Assembly: GCF_000004075.3 (NCBI RefSeq)
Contig: NC_026659.2
Span: 6,572,001-6,636,000 of the forward strand
Reading direction: 5' to 3'
Source: Cucumis sativus
Taxonomy: Eukaryota > Streptophyta > Magnoliopsida > Cucurbitales > Cucurbitaceae
Length of the DNA stretch: 64,000 bases
The translations under genes and the position numbers were made by a program. The notes below the pieces were generated by a model that was not told the DNA's origin, did not search any database, and worked only from the letters and a program-made list of their open reading frames with translations. Positions 12,486-25,378 of this stretch are shown here, in pieces. Every line of letters starts with the position of its first letter. The stretch's first letter is position 1.

Positions 12486-15400
12486 ATGGCAGCAGAAGAT
12501 CTTCCAGAAGCAAGAGCAGCCCTCAGCCTCCTCCGCAGTAGACTCTGCAACTCTAGTTTCTATTTCAAACCTCCATCGGATTCTTCTGATAGCAATTACA
12601 GGTACAAATCTTTCTTTTTCCCGCCTGTATTCCTTATTTGCCCATGGTTATCGCGAATGCATTTATACAGAAGTGGTCAAATTTTGTAATCGCGTATACT
12701 TGTTGTTTCTCTTTATTCTTTCCTCCTCGAGTTTTTCTCTTGAAGGGAACAAAATTTCCTTGTTTAATTGAAATAAAGTGTTGTTTGGTCTGTTTACTTC
12801 AGTAAATTGAAGTTCATAATATCCAGTTCGGTGACTGAGGCGTGTAATAATTCAATCCTGCTTCTCGGCCCCAGGGGTTCGGGGAAAATGGCGGTATGTG
12901 GAAGAAAAACCTATTGGTATTAAAATTTTGGTGTTCTTTTTTTTGGATTAGCTTATTGTTTCGTGAAGCTATTTCGGTCTCTGAGCTTTGCGGATTTTAG
13001 GTGCTGGAACTTGTTCTACAAGATCTATTACTAGAATATCCGGATATGATTACCGTGGTAGGCCTTTTACTGATTCTTTGACTCATTTTTCTTTCAAGAT
13101 TTTCGCTAGTGTTTAACAGTAATGTTTTGGTAATCTATGAACCAAACAAGTTTAACCTGTGAAGTAATTTAATAGAAAGTGAGGACGTAAAGAAATAACA
13201 AATTGTTGGCATTAAAATAAATGTTGAACTTCATATTAATGCTTGGCATATGCTTGATTTAATTAAAACATCTGTGTAAACTTTAAAGCCAACCCCTTTG
13301 ATGAGAAATTTTTGGTTGCTTCATAAAAAATGTTGTCAGAAGAGGGTTAAGTGTCTTAACTTCTACAATTGAGTAGAGTAGTAAACTAGTTTCTTGAATA
13401 ATAAAAAAAAGTTTAGAAACGTTAGAGCTACTTGGTTCGATAGATGCATTTAAAAGGCTTCTCCTCATTTTTTGTAGATAAGGTTGAGTGGTCTTTTGCA
13501 TTGTGATGACAATGGCGCCTTCAAGGTGAAACTCTCTCTCTCTCTCTCTCTGTTTGGCATGAAGCATGAACTGAGATGTGTAAAAGCATTTATGATTGTC
13601 CAAAATGATTTTTTGTGATAAAAATCTGCATCTTGAAGTCTAAACTGTTTGTTCATAATGTGTAAGGACGATCTATTGTTAGACTTTTTATTCTTTGAAC
13701 ATCTGATCCATTGACATTCAGGAGATTGCTAGGCAGCTTTGTTCAGAGTATCAATTATTATTCTCAAAAATGGTAAGACACACTGTCTATTTTATCTATC
13801 TTTATGCAGGCATGACACATTCTGGTTTATTGATATGGATATGATATGTTATAGGCATCATTCGACGACAATTCCCAGTTTATGGTAGCTATGCTACGGT
13901 AAGTTATCTACTAGTTTTCACGTGCTAAATTACTTGAAGTTTTGCTAAATCCATGGATTTTTATGCTTAGGGAGTGTGGCTTGGCACATAAGACAATTGT
14001 TTTTGTACTCGATGAATTTGATCTTTTTGCACAAGTAAGACTACCATTTTCTGATATCTACTTTTCTCAAATTTTAGGCCCGCCATTTGGCATTCATTTT
14101 TGTATGGGTCTTACTTGAACTCAATGATACCTTTGGTTGAATACTGGGATTCCAGAGTTCAAAGAATTGAACTTTATTTGTTAAGGACAAGTTCTCTTAC
14201 TATACACAGTATGTGCTTTCTACTATTGGTCATTTCAGGGAAAACAACGGTTACTTTATAGTTTGTTAGATGCCATGCAATCAGTATCATCACAAGCTAT
14301 TGTTATTGGCATCAGTTGTCGATTGGTAAGTTGTCTCAACAATCTAATCATTTTGTTTTGAATAGTGAGGGTAAAAGATATATTGAGAGTTATTCTTGTC
14401 AATTTCATTGGTTTGGATGTATTGCGTGATCAGATTATTTCTTTCATACGTTTTTTATAAAATTAAGTTGCTAACATTTCAATTGTTTATCAACAGGATG
14501 CTGATCAGCTACTCGAGAAAAGAGTAAGATCTCGGTTCTCCCATAGAAAGCTGTTATTTCTTCCTCCCTGCAAGGAAAATGTTGAGAGGTAATTTGTTGT
14601 GAGTGTCTGGTTTTGCTGCTGTGCATTAGTTTTTTATAATTGCAGTATAATTAGTTTTATTTTGGCCGTTTTCTCATACTATGGCAATGCAGATTGCTGG
14701 AGCACATTTTATCATTGCCAATAGACTCAGACCTTCCTCACGACTATATTATCAAATTTAATGCAAAGCTTCATGTATCCTTTTTGTTTATTGCATATCT
14801 TATTGGAATGACAATGAAGAAAGAGTATTTTAGATGGCGGTAGTAGACTTACAATTCATCAATAATAGCAATCTTACATCAATGTTGATGATCCAACATC
14901 AAAACTAGCCGCCTGCTAGAAACCAAGGCCTCGTTTAGTTAACGTTTCAATTTTTTGTTTTGCTTTCAGACTGGGACTACTTCCCCTTCCTCTTTCAGTT
15001 ATCTTTCTACCTTGTTTTTTTTTCCCTGTTTTTTAACTTCTGTTTTTAAAATTTTGCTTTATTAAAAACAAAAACCATATTTGTTTGGTAGATTTTGTTT
15101 TCTGTTTTTGAAAAACAAAATGTATTTTTTTGAAAGCTTCTTCTTTTCATTTTCAATTCTCCTTCATAATTTTAAAAACACGTTTCTTGTTTAAAAAACA
15201 AAAAAGTAACTTAGTTATCGAACACACTTGTTTTCTAAAAATTAATTTTAAAAAACAAAAAACAGAAAACAAATGGGTTATCAAACAGGGCCCAAGTTTT
15301 CCATTTTTGGCAGTTCATTATCTTATAAAAACATGACCCAAAAGTTCTATCAGATATGAACACACCAGAGGTTGCTTTGAAATCATTATTGTTGCAGTAC

Positions 15401-17398
15401 TGTTTCAGTTTAGCTGGCGACTGAAATCTTATGGACGCCATTAATGTTAATTTGTGCATGCAGAATATTTTGTATGGCACAATTAATCCTTTTCAAACTT
15501 ATGAAACACGGTTTCCCTCTGGTTGAGTACTTGACATTTTGCAGAACATGTTAGCAAATGAGAGATTTAAGAAGGTCATTAGCACTTATTTGGACTCTGA
15601 TTCGACCGTCAAACAATTTGTGAGATATCTGTAAGTTCTGTCATAATGCCTCAAATAATGACAACGTTCATATGTTTTAGCTTCCTTCCTAGGTTAAACT
15701 TACAGTGAAATGCCATGACATTTAGGTTTTGTGCCATATCAAAGTTGAACTTGAAATCTGGGTTGCTGACCGTTGAAAATTTTGAACATGCTCTTTCCGA
15801 TACTCAGAGGCAGCCAAAGCAGGAATATATAAAAGGTTTGAGGATGATAAAATTTTAGAATGACTGTCCTATCAAACTTTTCTCATCGTCATTCTGTAGT
15901 TTATGTTTGTGTGCTTGCTTCTTTTTAATATAATGATTTCATTAAATCCCGTCTCTTGTATGTACAAGCCAAGTAGCAGAGAATACCCAACATTGAATTG
16001 CAGTAGAAGAATTCTAAGCATTTGAGTTACTTTGCTTATAGGTTTTTGTCCCTTAGTTTTCCTTTACATTTTTCTATTCTTGTGATTTTCATTGATATGC
16101 TTAATCTTTTCTTTTTTTTTCCTTATCGGTTACAATGTTATTTTATTTTGTATATGTTGAGCTATTGCCCTTTAGGTTTGTAATATTATCGTAATTATCT
16201 CTTAACCTAACCACTCTTTTCTCTCGGGTTAGTTACAATCTTTTTGTTCTCTCCTTGGCTGTTGTGAGAAATTTACTTGACAAGAAACATATCTAAAATG
16301 TTGATTGGTAAGTGTATTTGTGTTTAGATTAGGTATCGATTCTTTTCAATCATCATTTAATATCAGTTCTTTGATGATACATTTATTTATCCTCATTAGC
16401 AATTTAAGAATTTATTGGACTTTTTTTCTAGCAGATTGTTCCATATTGGAGCTCTATATTCTGGTATGTATGAAAAGGTTGGAAGTTAAGGAGCAGAATT
16501 CGTATAACTTCAATTCTGTAATGAAAGGTGCACTCCTGTTATTCCTCTGGTTGTTTTGTTGAAACTTTGCAAGACGTCAAGCATTCTTCAAAACGTTTTT
16601 TATTATTGAATGTGACAGAGTACAAGAGTATACATGATTCATTCCGGACATCTGATTATTATTCACGAAGTGTATGCTTACGGGTATGTTGGCCCTGGAC
16701 GAAATTTTTACATTAATTTTTTTTCTTCGTAGTTTCCTTCTAGGATGGGCTCTATATTTGTTTCTTTTACCAGAAAAATTTCCTGGAGTTATGCAGGCTT
16801 TTGAGCACCTTCTACAGCGTGAATTAATCTGTTTCGCTGACAACCGTGGACATAATCAATCAATTGAATTTCGACCAGCCAAGCTGTTAATAACAGCTCA
16901 TGAACTACACCATGGACTGAAGGCATATCGTTCATGTCCTGTAAGTTGTTAACACATAAGCGACCTTATGTTGAGGCATTTACTTTTAAAAATTTTGAAA
17001 TTTGATTGCAGTATGTTATCTATTGAAAAGAGAGACAACGAGTTCACACCAATTTACGTGGAAACCCGAGTACCGGGAGAAAAACCACGATTGTTTGTGT
17101 TGTTATTATTTTCTAATCAATAAAGCAATAGGTACAAGGGAGAATAAATAGAGTACACAATGGAATAAAAAAGGAAAAGATTTAGGAAAATAAGGAATAC
17201 ATCCCCATAATCTTTCCATAATTATTCTAGGATTCTAACAAGGAAAAAGCCTAGAAAAAAAGGAAAGAATTCCAACAACTATTTGTAAATTACATATCAA
17301 CTCTTAATTTATTGTTATTCTTGTATGGACTGTGAAGATGGCTTTGGATCTTTTTTTTCTTATGGTTACAGAGCATCCTTCAGAAATTAATGAATTAA
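12486..17398 (+). CDS. ORC4: Origin recognition complex subunit 4
   Basis: ORC4 is an AAA+ subunit of the nuclear complex that marks replication origins and loads the MCM helicase with CDC6 and CDT1. Sixteen exons join in frame to 418 aa, the usual plant length: 12486-12601, 12803-12893, 13001-13057, 13478-13525, 13722-13772, 13855-13898, 13971-14034, 14239-14325, 14497-14588, 14693-14774, 15545-15630, 15726-15835, 16435-16527, 16619-16683, 16797-16940 and 17372-17398. Walker A GPRGSGK is at residues 61-67 and Walker B IVFVLDEFD at 145-153. The C-terminal half (ELYILVCMKRLE, FEHLLQRELI) matches the ORC4 winged-helix region, and the last exon gives SILQKLMN-stop. The start ATG lies just after a GC-rich leader, in the position expected from the family. 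Intron 4 holds a (CT)n run at about 13530-13552, and intron 10 a probable MITE. All splice sites are GT-AG. No lesion was seen. Confidence 0.95.
12617..12624 (+). promoter_or_regulatory. Consensus E2F site in ORC4 intron 1
   Basis: TTTCCCGC matches the E2F/DP consensus TTTSSCGC exactly. It lies 15 bases downstream of the first splice donor. Pre-replication-complex genes are known E2F targets at G1/S in plants, so a functional role is plausible. One 8-mer match is not proof. Confidence 0.4.
14937..15293. mobile_element. MITE-like insertion in ORC4 intron 10
   Basis: The left end GGCCTCGTTTAGTTAAC and the reverse complement of the right end GGGCCCTGTTTGATAAC form imperfect terminal inverted repeats. 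The interior is A/T homopolymer-rich with AAAACAAAAA words and no coding. Size (~357 bp), ends and location inside an intron fit a non-autonomous DNA transposon. No convincing target-site duplication was found, so the ends may be slightly off. It makes intron 10 (14775-15544) the longest intron in the gene. Confidence 0.55.
17010..17300. mobile_element. Retroelement-like fragment in ORC4 intron 15
   Basis: The segment includes TTTACGTGGAAACCCGAGTA, then CCGGGAGAAAAACCACG. This type of phrase is common at the edges of plant LTR elements and related short repeats. It lies in the last intron (16941-17371). Ends and target duplication were not resolved. Confidence 0.3.
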
Positions 17399-20380
17399 GG
17401 AGGTGAATTTCATGCAGCTGAGGTGACTGGATGGCTGTTTAGAAGCCTCCTCGCAGCGAGTTTTCCAAAGTTTTAAGTATATATAATACACATGTATTTA
17501 CTTCCACAGATGTTCTTCAGGGACACCAGACCTTTGTGCTTGTGCCTAAGGCACCACACGACCAAATCGTTGGAACAAAAATTTTGATTGTACTTTATAC
17601 TTAAACCCTGTGGAACAAAAATCCTAGATTAGTGTCGCTTGTCTAAGTATAGGTCAACTGCTCAAACCGTTGTATCATCGACCTAAGAGTTAGGAGGTTT
17701 GGATCTCCATATCCACGTGTCGAACTCAAAATGTTTAGATTAGTAGACATGTCATCAGAGGAAAGGCGAGACGTTTAAGTTTTATGTGGTTTGGTTGTGT
17801 AAGGTTGTGATTAATTACTACTGCATTATCACATGCATCAAAACTACTCTGTATTGTGCTAAAGGGTAGTGAAAGTTTTTGGCAGGATTTTGGTTATCGC
17901 AGCCTTTTAGTATACTTTGGTCTTTGTGTTTAATCATTTTGAAACTTTCATATATTGTAAATATTTTTGTAGTGGTGGGTGTCTCATCTTCTATCCCATT
18001 AAAGCCCTTTCTTTCCCATGAATGATTTCTTGTGTTTTAGGTGTTGCAGTGTCTGTTTAGGATGTGTTTATTGTTAGGCAGATTACATTTTCATAAGTTG
18101 CGTTTTACAGTGATTTTAAGTGAATTAAGACTAAGTTAGGTGTTCCCTGTTGATTTTAGCTATTTAAAAATTACTCTCAACATGGAGTGATTTTAAAATC
18201 ATTCTTATCATGTTTAAAATCATTTCAAAACAAGTCTTTAATCACTCAAAGTTAGTTTTAAATGATTAAAGAAAAATATATTCAAAAGTAATTCTTAAAA
18301 ATTGATAAAAGTGATTTTAGTTATTATAGAATCACTCGTAAACATACACTTAGTTCTTTATTTTATTTGATAACGATGGTAAACGAAATTGCTCTTTCAA
18401 GCACTTTTTATAGGCAAGTATGTGGTTGCCAATTATGGGTTTTAATGTGTTTGTATGGGTATCAAAATTTTCCACCTCTTGAATGAAAGGTCATTTCAAT
18501 TTTTACTAAGCTAAGTTTCATTTTGTTTCACTATACTTATAAGAACAAGACGTTTCCTTTTATCTATCATATTAGAATATGGATGTTAAAAGTTGATTGG
18601 ATTAATTTGGGAGAAGGATTTGGTTTATTTTGATATATAATAGAGAAAGATGTATTGAAAATGGTAAAAAAAAAATACAAATAGCAATCACCAATGGGAT
18701 GTATGAATGGATTCCTCACGAACTCTTTTAGCTTAGAGAAGTTGCTTGAATTTTTGTTTTCATGGATAGGGCGCACCTTATGTTTCACTTTATTTTGTCT
18801 ACTATAATACTTATAACTATTTCTTGTCACGTTCTTCCCTTCTTCTCTTTTTGGAAGAGTTACTCTTTGTCCCTTTATGTCAAATAAGCCAATACTTGTC
18901 AAAAAATAATAACAATAACATTTTTATTTATAGCAAGTATTTATTATTGTTGTTTTGGTTAGGTAATCATGTCAACACACCACTAGTGAAGAAGGCAAAA
19001 TCACATTTTAAAGTTTACATCTATGATTTTTTTAAAAGAAAAAAGTAAGAAAAATGAATTAAAAGTCCTACCTCTCGTTCGAAAGTTATTGTATGAAGAC
19101 ACCAAAATTTTGCATCATTTTTTTTTCAGATGACGATATTGTAATCAAATCAATCACATTTTTTTTACTATTGAGGCTTAATTTTGTTATTCTTGCAAAC
19201 ATTTAATTATTGGGTTATAGGTTTAATTTTCATCTTATGTTTTGTCATTTGTGCAAATGGCCAATGAATAACGATTTTATTGTATAAAATGTAATAGAAT
19301 ATGATTACAATATATTAAATAAATGGTAAAAAATGGTGCATGAATTGAATAAATTAGATACATGATCAAAAGGTTTATTTATTGTTTTATAAAAATAGCA
19401 AAATTGAAATTGAAAAGGTTAAAATACTCTCTTGATTTATGGACTTGCATTTATGCTATCTGGTTATTTTCTATCATTTTTTTTCAAATTTAGTTAGCCT
19501 TCTAGTAGTCATCAGATTATTGTCATGGTAATTTTTCTTATTTTGCTCGATTGCCTTTTTGTTGTCATTTAATTAACTTCTATTCTTTGATCCATCTAAT
19601 TGATATTTGATATTATTTTTATCTAAGTTGTATATTTGTTTGTTATTTAATATAAATTATATTCTAATTGTTCGTGATACCAATTGTTATCTTATTACAA
19701 TGATAATGGATGTTATTTGATATTGATTATCATCTTATCTGATATCGAAATGAGATTTTTTTAATAAAAAGTTTGTATTTCTTGATAATAGATTATATGT
19801 TTTTTTATTATATAGAAAAATAACGTTGCCATATACTTTATGTTACACTTATTGAATGAAAACCTAATAAAAATAAAATATCAATCATGCTTTCAAACAA
19901 AAATAAAATAAATAAATAATATATTTGTAATTTATATTCTAAATTGTGCTATTTGTTATAATTAATCAAATAAATAAATAATATATATGAATAATTTTAA
20001 AAATAGCAAAATAAATTAAAATATTTACAAGCAATAGTAAATTTTTAGATTTTATCACTGATAGTCTCACTTTAGCATAACAATAAGTCTACTAGGTTGA
20101 AAATATTTGGTAAAATTTGCCATGTTTTAAAATTTCTCAAATTTGGGACAAATTCTTATTTTTTAAATTTAGTACTAATTTATTTTTTTCTCTCACCAAA
20201 AATATATATATATTTTTAATAAAAACCGAATTTCTAAGTTGATGAAATTTCTTTAAATTTTTTTAAAAAAATTTCCAATTTATGTTTACATTAATTTTCC
20301 AATTTATGATTTACATTTGTATTGTATCAATGGAATGTTGTAAAACTTTTAGTAATTGTTTGAGATTGAAAAATAATTAA
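17399..20380. other. Intergenic DNA with MITE-like pieces
   Basis: No gene is supported. The segment at about 17545-17570 contains a 25-bp word shared with 31.92 kb. The region 17640-17740 has a GGTTTGGATCTCC word reminiscent of a pol III B-box, but no convincing A-box or cloverleaf. About 19980-20150 has AAAATAGCAAAATAAATT and GATTTTATCACTGATAG phrases that I associate with a frequent AT-rich MITE family of cucurbits. The rest is AT-rich. Confidence 0.45.
18059..18352. mobile_element. Possible MITE with repeated AGTGATTTTA words
   Basis: Left AGGATGTGTTTA and right-end reverse complement AGTGTATGTTTA match at 9 of 12 positions. The interior repeats AGTGATTTTA or its complement TAAAATCAC-like words several times. 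Size is about 294 bp. No unambiguous target duplication was identified. Confidence 0.4.
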
Positions 20381-20977
20381 ATATAAAGTAGAATGTCTAA
20401 TACAATAATTACACAGTTTTCATTCAATAAAAACAAACAACCAATGTATTCCACAATCGAGACATCGTCAATTTTTAGCTGGTTGTCGTCAACGACTCTG
20501 CATTCTTTGTTTGTTGCTTTAGTTCCTCCTTATTATCTTGTTGTTGTTGCTTATCTGGTTGTTCTGGTTGCTCAGGTACTTCTGTAAGCACTTCGTAGTA
20601 CAAAAATTTATTGTGAAGATGACATGTCAATCCCTAGATCATAGCATCTTTGTCCAAAGTTGATGATGATGGATTTGCCTCCGTATTGTAATATCTTGTT
20701 TCGAAGTCCGATGATTTTCCAATTTATGAATTATAATATTTTGTTCCAAATGCTTGCATCATCAATATGACCAAAGAAACTATGTTGGCATCGTCAATAT
20801 TGCGAAAGAAACTAACAGAAAGCAAGACAAATGGACTTTGAAGGTGATGAGAAAAAGAAAATGTGATAGCAGTACAAATCAACAAAGATGAGATTTGCTA
20901 GTTATTAACAATCATTCCACATAAGGGGTTTTACATCCACAAGAGAAACAATAAGAAAGTGTGCCTCTACTAGATTG

Positions 20978-21362
20978 TTACATCAGTTCTTGGTCCTGAT
21001 AGAGTTGTTTTCCTATTCTTGCTCGAGTATCTAATTTAACAAAGCGTTTGAGATCTGCATAGGAAAGGGTTTGGATATTCTTCCTTCGCAATTTGCTTAG
21101 AGGTGGATGTTTATCAAGCCAAACAGAGTACTCTAAGTCTGCCATACCTTTTGGATCTGCGCCTTCTTTGAGAATATTGGCACCAACTACAGTAGTAGAC
21201 CTCACCTCTTTACTTAGAATCGATGCTTCAGGAGCATCAACAGCTGCTCCCCCTTTAGACCCCTTCTTTGATTTGCCTCGTTTGGACAGATGTCAGTTGT
21301 ATTGGGTCTTTGCTATTAACAATAATGCTCCTTCTAAACAGACTAACTTGGTTCAAACCCAT
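20978..21362 (-). pseudogene. Frameshifted copy of mitochondrial ribosomal protein mL54
   Basis: Reading leftwards from ATG at 21362, the frame opens MGLNQVSLFRRSIIVNSKD and runs on as a presequence-like stretch. The conserved part (KRGKSKKGSKGG, then ILSKEVRSTTVVGANILKE, then LRRKNIQTLSYADLKRFVK) is in a different frame. This conserved core is typical of plant mL54 (L37-like) proteins of the mitochondrial large ribosomal subunit. Three differences from the family point to decay: the N-terminal part and core are out of frame by one; about three residues (WHL) are missing before DKHPPL; and after RARI the expected KENNS-type tail is present only in another frame, leaving GKQLYQDQELM. The family comparison is from memory. 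An unusual but functional gene with a 5' intron remains possible. Confidence 0.7.
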
Positions 21363-22820
21363 ATTTTTATTCTCTGCAACACAAAAACGAACAAATTCAT
21401 TAGTTCTGATGAACTACTTCAACAACTATGGTAGTCAGTGTTTCTTTGAATCAGCTATGATAAGAATCCAACAGCTTGATACAACAGTAACACCTCAAAG
21501 GCCATGTGTACCTTAGGGATTGTATATCTTACAAAACACATAAACTTCCAGATATGGTTTCAAATAGAAAAAAACAAACAAAATGCAATGCGATGTCTGA
21601 ACTTCTTGAAAACATGTGCTGATGTGCCAGAACAACTCTTTCTCCAAGTATAACAGAGACAAAGAAAGGCCAAAAATTATAAAACTAAACTTACTAGTTA
21701 CTCCAATCTATAGAAAGTGGCAGATAAATAATTTCTTTACCAGCCATGTCCATGTCCTCTTCAACTTTCCACTTGTTAAAGTTTGGGTATGAACGTATGA
21801 AGTACGAAAAATTAGTTGTTTTTTATATAGCAAAGCTGGTGCATTTCTTTTTGCAAGTCGGGAATAAATCTCTCTTCGCTAGAAAGCATATCTCTCCTAA
21901 ATAGCTTATGTTTTTATCACAAAAACTATACAGCATTTTATTATATAGGACAACGTTGATCTCTCAAATGGAGACATCTACTAATGAAGCTGAAAGAAAA
22001 ACAAAAGATATAACTCAAACTGCAAATCAATTGCTTGCCTAATTTCTCAAACTTTTCGGGTCCTCTAGCAAACCGAATGGAGAAATGAAGCTGCCGAGAA
22101 ATGCATAGTTGAGTACACAAAAAAATTATGTTTTTATTGTTATTGCATACTTTAATAATGAGCATAAAGCTTCTAATTTCACATGCATACAAGAAAAATG
22201 GAGCAATGCTTACTTTACCATTATCTCCTAGGCCTAACCCATCATCTATGCAATTATTATATACACTTAAATTCACCTACATGCTAACATCTATTAATCC
22301 TAAGATATTTGTCATCGTTTTAAGGACATGTGTCATTGCCTCATTCGCTTGCTGCAAAAAGTTCTTTAGATTGTGCTACCTCATCTTCAAACTTTTTGTT
22401 TTATTTTACTTAAAGTAATAAATATCTTAACATTTACAAACCAACTCATAAATATATTCATCTAGTTTCTAATTTCAAATTTGACATTGATATTATATAG
22501 ATATAATGCAAGTAAAACATAAAAAAGAATTCGATAGAAATAAAAAATTCACTTACTATAATATTAATATAAATTTATAAAATAAAAAATAACGAGTTTT
22601 ATTCGCCAACTCGTAAACCGTATACTGAGTCGACTCAGTGTGAATTTCTCGAGTTCTTAGTAATGTTATTCTTACCCACGTGGTGACTCACTGCCTCGGC
22701 TGCCGTGTTCTCTTCTTTCCATATGCGGCTTCATCACTCCTCCCCGAAATTTTTTCCAATCTTTTTCCATTTCTTCACATAAACCACTGTTTTCGCCACT
22801 AATCCTTCCATTTCGATGTT
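21363..22820. other. Intergenic DNA upstream of the sorting nexin gene
   Basis: Short frames here have no recognisable similarity. From about 22600 the base composition rises towards the SNX2 start, with CGACTCAGTGTGAATTTCTC and several C/T-rich stretches, consistent with promoter and 5' UTR. No other feature is supported. Confidence 0.4.
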
Positions 22821-22921
22821 GTCTCCAGTTGAAATTTGAAGGTTCTTGTGTTGATTTCGCCATTCTTTTTCCTGATTTCGTTTGTTTTGTGTTTTCTTGT
22901 TCTTTCTTTGTTCGATTCGAT

Positions 22922-25378
22922 ATGATGAGCCATGGAGATCAGGAGGAGGAGGCGGACCTGCACTCTCCTGAAGAAATGGAGAGTTTGGTTCTTGATGATC
23001 CTCCCAACGGCCAATCTCACGGTAGGAACGGTCAATTGAGTCGGCCGGTGACGATTAACTATGATCCCTTGCTTTCATCGTCGCCATCTTATGCAGACCG
23101 TCAAAGCCCTGATTCGCCTTTTGATTCTTTTCTTGAACCACCTTCTTACGCTGAGGCGATTTTCACGTCTTTTGATTCATCCTCTAATGGCCGTGATGGT
23201 AGCCCTGATTTCTCTTCTACGTCCAACGCTTTGAGTTCTGAGTTCTTGAGTATTTCGGTTTCGGATCCACAGAGAATGGATGAGCTAAACAATTCGTTGG
23301 TTCCCGGTGGAAGTGGTTACTACACTTATCTGATTACGACGAGAACTAACCTGCCTGAGTACGGCGGGCCTGGATCCGAATTCGGTGTTCGAAGACGGTT
23401 CAAGGATGTTGTAGCATTGTCTGATCGGTTACTTGAGTCGTACCGTGGGTTTTTCATTCCGATGAGGCCGGACAAGAACGTGGTGGAGAGCCAAATGATG
23501 CAAAAGCAGGAGTTTGTGGAGCAGAGGAGGGTTGCATTAGAGAAGTATTTGAGAAAATTGGCATTGCATCCTGTAATTCGAAAAAGTGAGGAGTTGAGAA
23601 TGTTTCTGGAGGCAAAGGGTTCGTTGCCGTTAGTAAGAAGCACTGATGTAGCTTCGAGGATGCTCGATGGAGCAGTGAAGCTGCCGAGGCAGCTTTTTGG
23701 GGAGCCAACAGCGGCTGTAGATTTACAGGAGGTGGCAAAACCCGCAAAAGGGGGTAGAGATTTGTTGAGAATCTTCAAGGAGTTGAAGCAATCAATGGCT
23801 AACGACTGGGTTGGGACGAAGCCAATGGTTGTGGAAGAAGATAAGGAGTTCTTGGAGAAGAAAGGGAAATTAATGGACATTGAACAGCAACTTAGTGATG
23901 TCTCTCAACAGGTGTGAGTCTTGTGCTGTAAAGATTTTCATACTTATCTTTAAGAGAATTTTAGATAACGTGGCATTAGGATTAGGAATTTAGGAATAAT
24001 GCAAGTATTTTTTGGAAGCTCTTTTAAACCATAGTTAGAAAAGTAGAGGATTAAGTTGTTCTTAAGTCTGAGATATATTGCCGATTGGCCTTAATTTTGG
24101 ATATGGAAGTTGCTGGGTTTCATTTCTTTATATTTTCTAGTAATGTTGTATGTCTTTACCATTGTTTTGAAGGCTGAATCACTTGTGAAAGCCCAGCAAG
24201 ACATTGGAGAGACAATGGGAGAACTGGGGTTAGCATTTGTAAAGCTATCCAAATTTGAGACTGAAGAGGCTATCGTCGAGGCTCAAAGAGTACGAGCTGC
24301 TGACATGAAGAATTTGGCCACTGCTGCTGTTAAAGCTAGCAGATTGTATAGAGAACTAAACTCACAAACAGTGAAGCATTTGGTAAGTTCTTGAATAAGT
24401 ATGTTGCAAGTTTGATTATAGTATCTCTCACTTAGGCGTGTTTAATAACTCTCTTAGAAGGATTAAGAAATGTTTTTGATATTATTAATTACAAAATGAT
24501 GGATTAAATGATTTTATTAGAAAGTCATCTGAAACTTACTTTAAACTTAAATGCCTTCTTATAACTTTTATGGCTGCTGTAAAGCTTTCCATCTTGGAAA
24601 GGTCCTGGAATGGAGTCTCTCTCCACTGATCAGTACTATTAAGTTGATGAAGTCCTTGAAGGAGACTCGCCACATCAATTATCTTGTCCTTACGAATATC
24701 CAATCATCCATTGCAGGATAAGCTTCACGATTACCTTGGAGTTATGTTAGCTGTCAATGGTGCGTTTTCTGACCGAGCAAGTGCTCTACTAACAGTTCAG
24801 ACTCTTTCATCAGATCTATCTTCCTTGCATTCAAGGATTGAGAAGCTTGAGGTTGCTTCATCCAAGATATTTGGTGGAGACAGGTCCAGGCTGCGGAAAA
24901 TTGAAGAGTTGAAAGATACCATGCGTGTTACAGAAGATGCCAAGTCTCGTGCAGTAAGAGAATATGACCGGATCAAGGTAGATTACCTCGTTTATTCTTT
25001 GGATAGAAAAGATTACATGGATCACCTGGCTATTGGCTTTGAAAGACATTTAGTTAATTGAAATTAGGTGGATCATTTTAAATTAAAGTCTTTGAAGTGT
25101 TGAATATGAGTATGTTTTGAGTGCAGGAAAACAATAGGAGTGAGCTCGAGAGGCTCGATAGGGAGATGCAAGAAGACTTTACACAAATGTTGAGAGGTTT
25201 TGTCCTTAATCAGGTTAGATTTTGACAACATTTCCACATGCTTCCTCTTCAGTCCGCGGTGTTACGATTCTAAGTAGCTTAATGGACATTTTGGCAGGTG
25301 GGATATGCCGAGAAAATGGAAAATGTTTGGGAGAATCTTGCAGAAGAAACTAGACATTACCAGAAAGATCACAGCTGA
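22922..25378 (+). CDS. SNX2: Sorting nexin 2 (PX-BAR retromer-associated protein)
   Basis: Plant SNX2 works with SNX1 and the core retromer in endosomal sorting of vacuolar receptors and membrane proteins. Five exons join in frame to 542 aa: 22922-23911, 24173-24382, 24717-24977, 25127-25213 and 25298-25378. Residues 1-105 are acidic/Ser-rich (LHSPEEMESL, FLEPPSYAEAIF). About 108-235 form the PX domain, with VRRRF at 156-160 providing the phosphoinositide-binding arginines. The region from about 270 to the end is the BAR-type coiled coil (AESLVKAQQDIGETMGELGL, VASSKIFGGD, VGYAEKMENVWENLAEETR). The frame is open upstream for 31 codons, but MMSHGDQEEE matches the family's start, so the first ATG of that pair is chosen. 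It converges on the IMK2-like gene, with 464 bases between the stop codons. Confidence 0.95.

Noticed and set aside
17640..17740. Possible tRNA-derived SINE (B-box-like GGTTTGGATCTCC)
   Set aside because: No convincing A-box at the right spacing, no cloverleaf, no poly-A or target duplication found.
20393..20587. 64-codon plus-strand frame with a hydrophobic C-terminus
   Set aside because: The hydrophobic run comes from a GTTGTTGTTGCTTAT-type simple sequence. There is no similarity and no promoter context.
22829..22921. Upstream in-frame extension of the SNX2 gene (31 codons)
   Set aside because: It is hydrophobic and not conserved in the family. The MMSHGDQEEE start matches known sorting nexin 2 N-termini, so the upstream ATG is more likely 5' UTR.
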